Shown: piece by piece, positions 34,198 to 35,204 of the stretch
Layout: every line of letters starts with the position of its first letter
Position numbering within the stretch: position 1 is the stretch's first letter
Assembly: GCA_003223295.1 (NCBI GenBank)
Contig: QHYM01000127.1
Coordinates: 1-35,204 of the forward strand
DNA length: 35,204 nt
Direction of reading: 5' to 3'
Source: Acidobacteriota bacterium
GTDB taxonomy: Bacteria; Acidobacteriota; Terriglobia; Acidiferrales; UBA7541
Notes under the pieces: model-generated
Told to the model about the DNA's origin: nothing
The model's input: the letters and a program-made list of their open reading frames with translations, nothing else
Databases searched by the model: none
Position numbers and translations under genes: made by a program

Positions 34198-34461
34198 ATG
34201 GATGGGGAGTCCAAATTGAACTCAAGCGCCGGCCAGGACCGCCGAAAGTTCTAAGTGCGTTGTCACGCGGGAGATGCGGGGCATCTGGAAGTTGCCAGCG
34301 ATTCCGTTTCCGTGAGGGTTGGGCAAGGGATTCGCAGGGAAGGCAAAGAAGAGTTATGGAGCCCCTTGTTCGTTGAGTGTAAGGAACACGACGACGGATC
34401 CTTAGCTATTTGCCATCCCGACTGGGACGAACCTTTTGAGGAGCGCGTCCATTCAATCTAA
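34198..34461 (+). pseudogene. Small ORF with in-frame stop (or restart at GTG 34255)
   Basis: From ATG 34198, which has the best ribosome binding site in this region, 18 codons are read to a TAA at 34252-34254. The same frame continues from GTG 34255 for 68 codons to TAA 34461. The downstream part looks like a genuine protein (IRREGKEELWSPLFVECKE, DDGSLAICHPDWDEPFEERV), hydrophilic with three Cys residues. I do not recognise the family. It may be a gene with one nonsense mutation, two overlapping small genes, or a gene starting at GTG 34255 without its own ribosome binding site. Confidence 0.4.
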
Positions 34462-35204
34462 TAAATATCCCTCAAGCAACAGGCAATGATGGACCTCTTC
34501 TCCGGGGGAAATGGATAACCTCTCGCTGAGTTGCTATAGCAAGCAGCAAATTCGGCAGTCTTGGAGGCTCTTTCTCTCCGGATCATTTACCGGCTCTGTA
34601 CGTGCTGCCAAAATTTGGGCAGGTCGAAATTTAAGAGTCGGACATCTCGCACCCATGAATTTCCGTTGACAGCTGCAACTGGTTTCTGATAAATGACTTG
34701 TACGTAAGCTCGTCTAGTTCCCGAGATGAGCTCGATAGCTTTCGATCTCAAATAGAGATGAAATTCATCGAGCGTTCATTGCAAGGAAGCCACAGAGTTC
34801 ATGCGCTTGCTATAACAACCAAGAACGCCACAGCGTTGGGGTGCTTCCGACCTGGCGATCCGAATTCAGGACGTCCACGGCAGACCGCAGGTCCAAACGC
34901 CTCTATTCCCCGCTTGTCCGCGGACATTTTGGAGAGCGCGCTTTGACCTCTGGTAAAGCAAGGTCAACACCTAGAAGGGTGAGCAGGGAGGCGTGGTCGG
35001 TTTTCCGACCAACACAGCGAGAACGGAATCTGGTTCCGCTTGAACAACTTCCGTCAGCATCTTATCCACTCAATTCCATTGTCCTCCAATCCAAAGGTGA
35101 CTCCATATCAGCTCCCGCATGGCGCCTTCCGGCGCCGGTTCGACAGGATAACAAGGCGGACTCCCGTGGGTTTATGCCGCCCGAAAACAGGTGTTCTGCC
35201 TTGA
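34462..35204. other. Gene-poor end region with several hairpins
   Basis: No convincing gene was found; the longest open frame (34698-34946) has no start context and a low-complexity product. Four inverted repeats lie within about 200 nt: TTGACCT/AGGTCAA (34943-34949 and 34961-34967), TGGTCGG-TTTT-CCGACCA (34994-35011), CGGAA/TTCCG (35024-35028 and 35034-35038), and GGCGCC-TTCC-GGCGCC (35121-35136). None has a terminal T-tract. The region lies on the presumed element side of the tRNA fragment and could contain a structured RNA or recombination-site architecture. Confidence 0.4.

Noticed and set aside
34698-34946. 82-codon plus-strand frame near the right end
   Set aside because: Start is a TTG without ribosome binding site, and the product is Ser-rich then Pro/Arg-rich with no recognisable pattern.

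Overview
The window looks like chromosomal DNA of a moderately GC-rich bacterium, most likely an Acidobacteriota member. This is inference from gene content: a zinc-finger anti-sigma factor overlapping an ECF sigma factor, a secreted BNR/sortilin-like protein of about 1100 residues, a tandem-PilZ protein, and a D-aminoacylase-type domain of the metal-site-altered kind. No rRNA, CRISPR array, insertion sequence or intact tRNA was recognised.

Layout. Positions 1-4400 hold a frame-broken short-chain dehydrogenase, a tandem PilZ protein on the opposite strand, two tandem DM13 genes (the first broken), an ECF sigma/anti-sigma pair and a frame-broken HisKA-like small protein. Positions 4400-7080 (minus) hold glgB followed by a small membrane protein. 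Positions 7083-7637 contain an eroded GspE-N-terminal-like fragment, a 10/12-nt tandem repeat and a good sigma70-type promoter. That promoter drives a secreted BNR-repeat protein and a gamma-glutamyltransferase (7638-12686). Two small ORFs follow.

Positions 13501-18829 (minus) form a cell-wall D-amino-acid cluster: an RpiR/MurR-type regulator, a VanX-type D-Ala-D-Ala dipeptidase with an N-terminal extension, and a 1078-residue fusion of a PBP4-type DD-carboxypeptidase to an N-acyl-D-amino-acid deacylase-like domain. Positions 18925-24360 (minus) are a branched-chain amino acid cluster, ilvD-ilvB-ilvN-ilvC. It is preceded by what reads as a complete attenuator: a 39-codon leader ORF with nine Val/Leu/Ile codons within 13, followed by mutually exclusive antiterminator and terminator hairpins. 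Divergent from it are a flavoprotein reductase and a YceI protein, then a YceH homologue and a 931-residue AMP-ligase/ACP/acyltransferase fusion.

Positions 30219-33512 hold a Zn alcohol dehydrogenase, an SDR (with Arg in place of the catalytic Lys) and a convergent MFS carrier, probably a sugar or sugar-acid module. At 33733-33776 lies the 3' half of a tRNA-Met gene, from the anticodon loop to the encoded CCA, with no matching 5' half. It looks like an attachment site. The gene-poor, hairpin-rich last 1.4 kb is then best read as the edge of an integrated element.

The strongest points are the ilv attenuator, the PBP4/D-aminoacylase fusion with altered metal ligands inside a cell-wall recycling operon, the three-domain acyl ligase fusion, the tRNA att site, and the concentration of small frame-breaking lesions in the first 7.4 kb.
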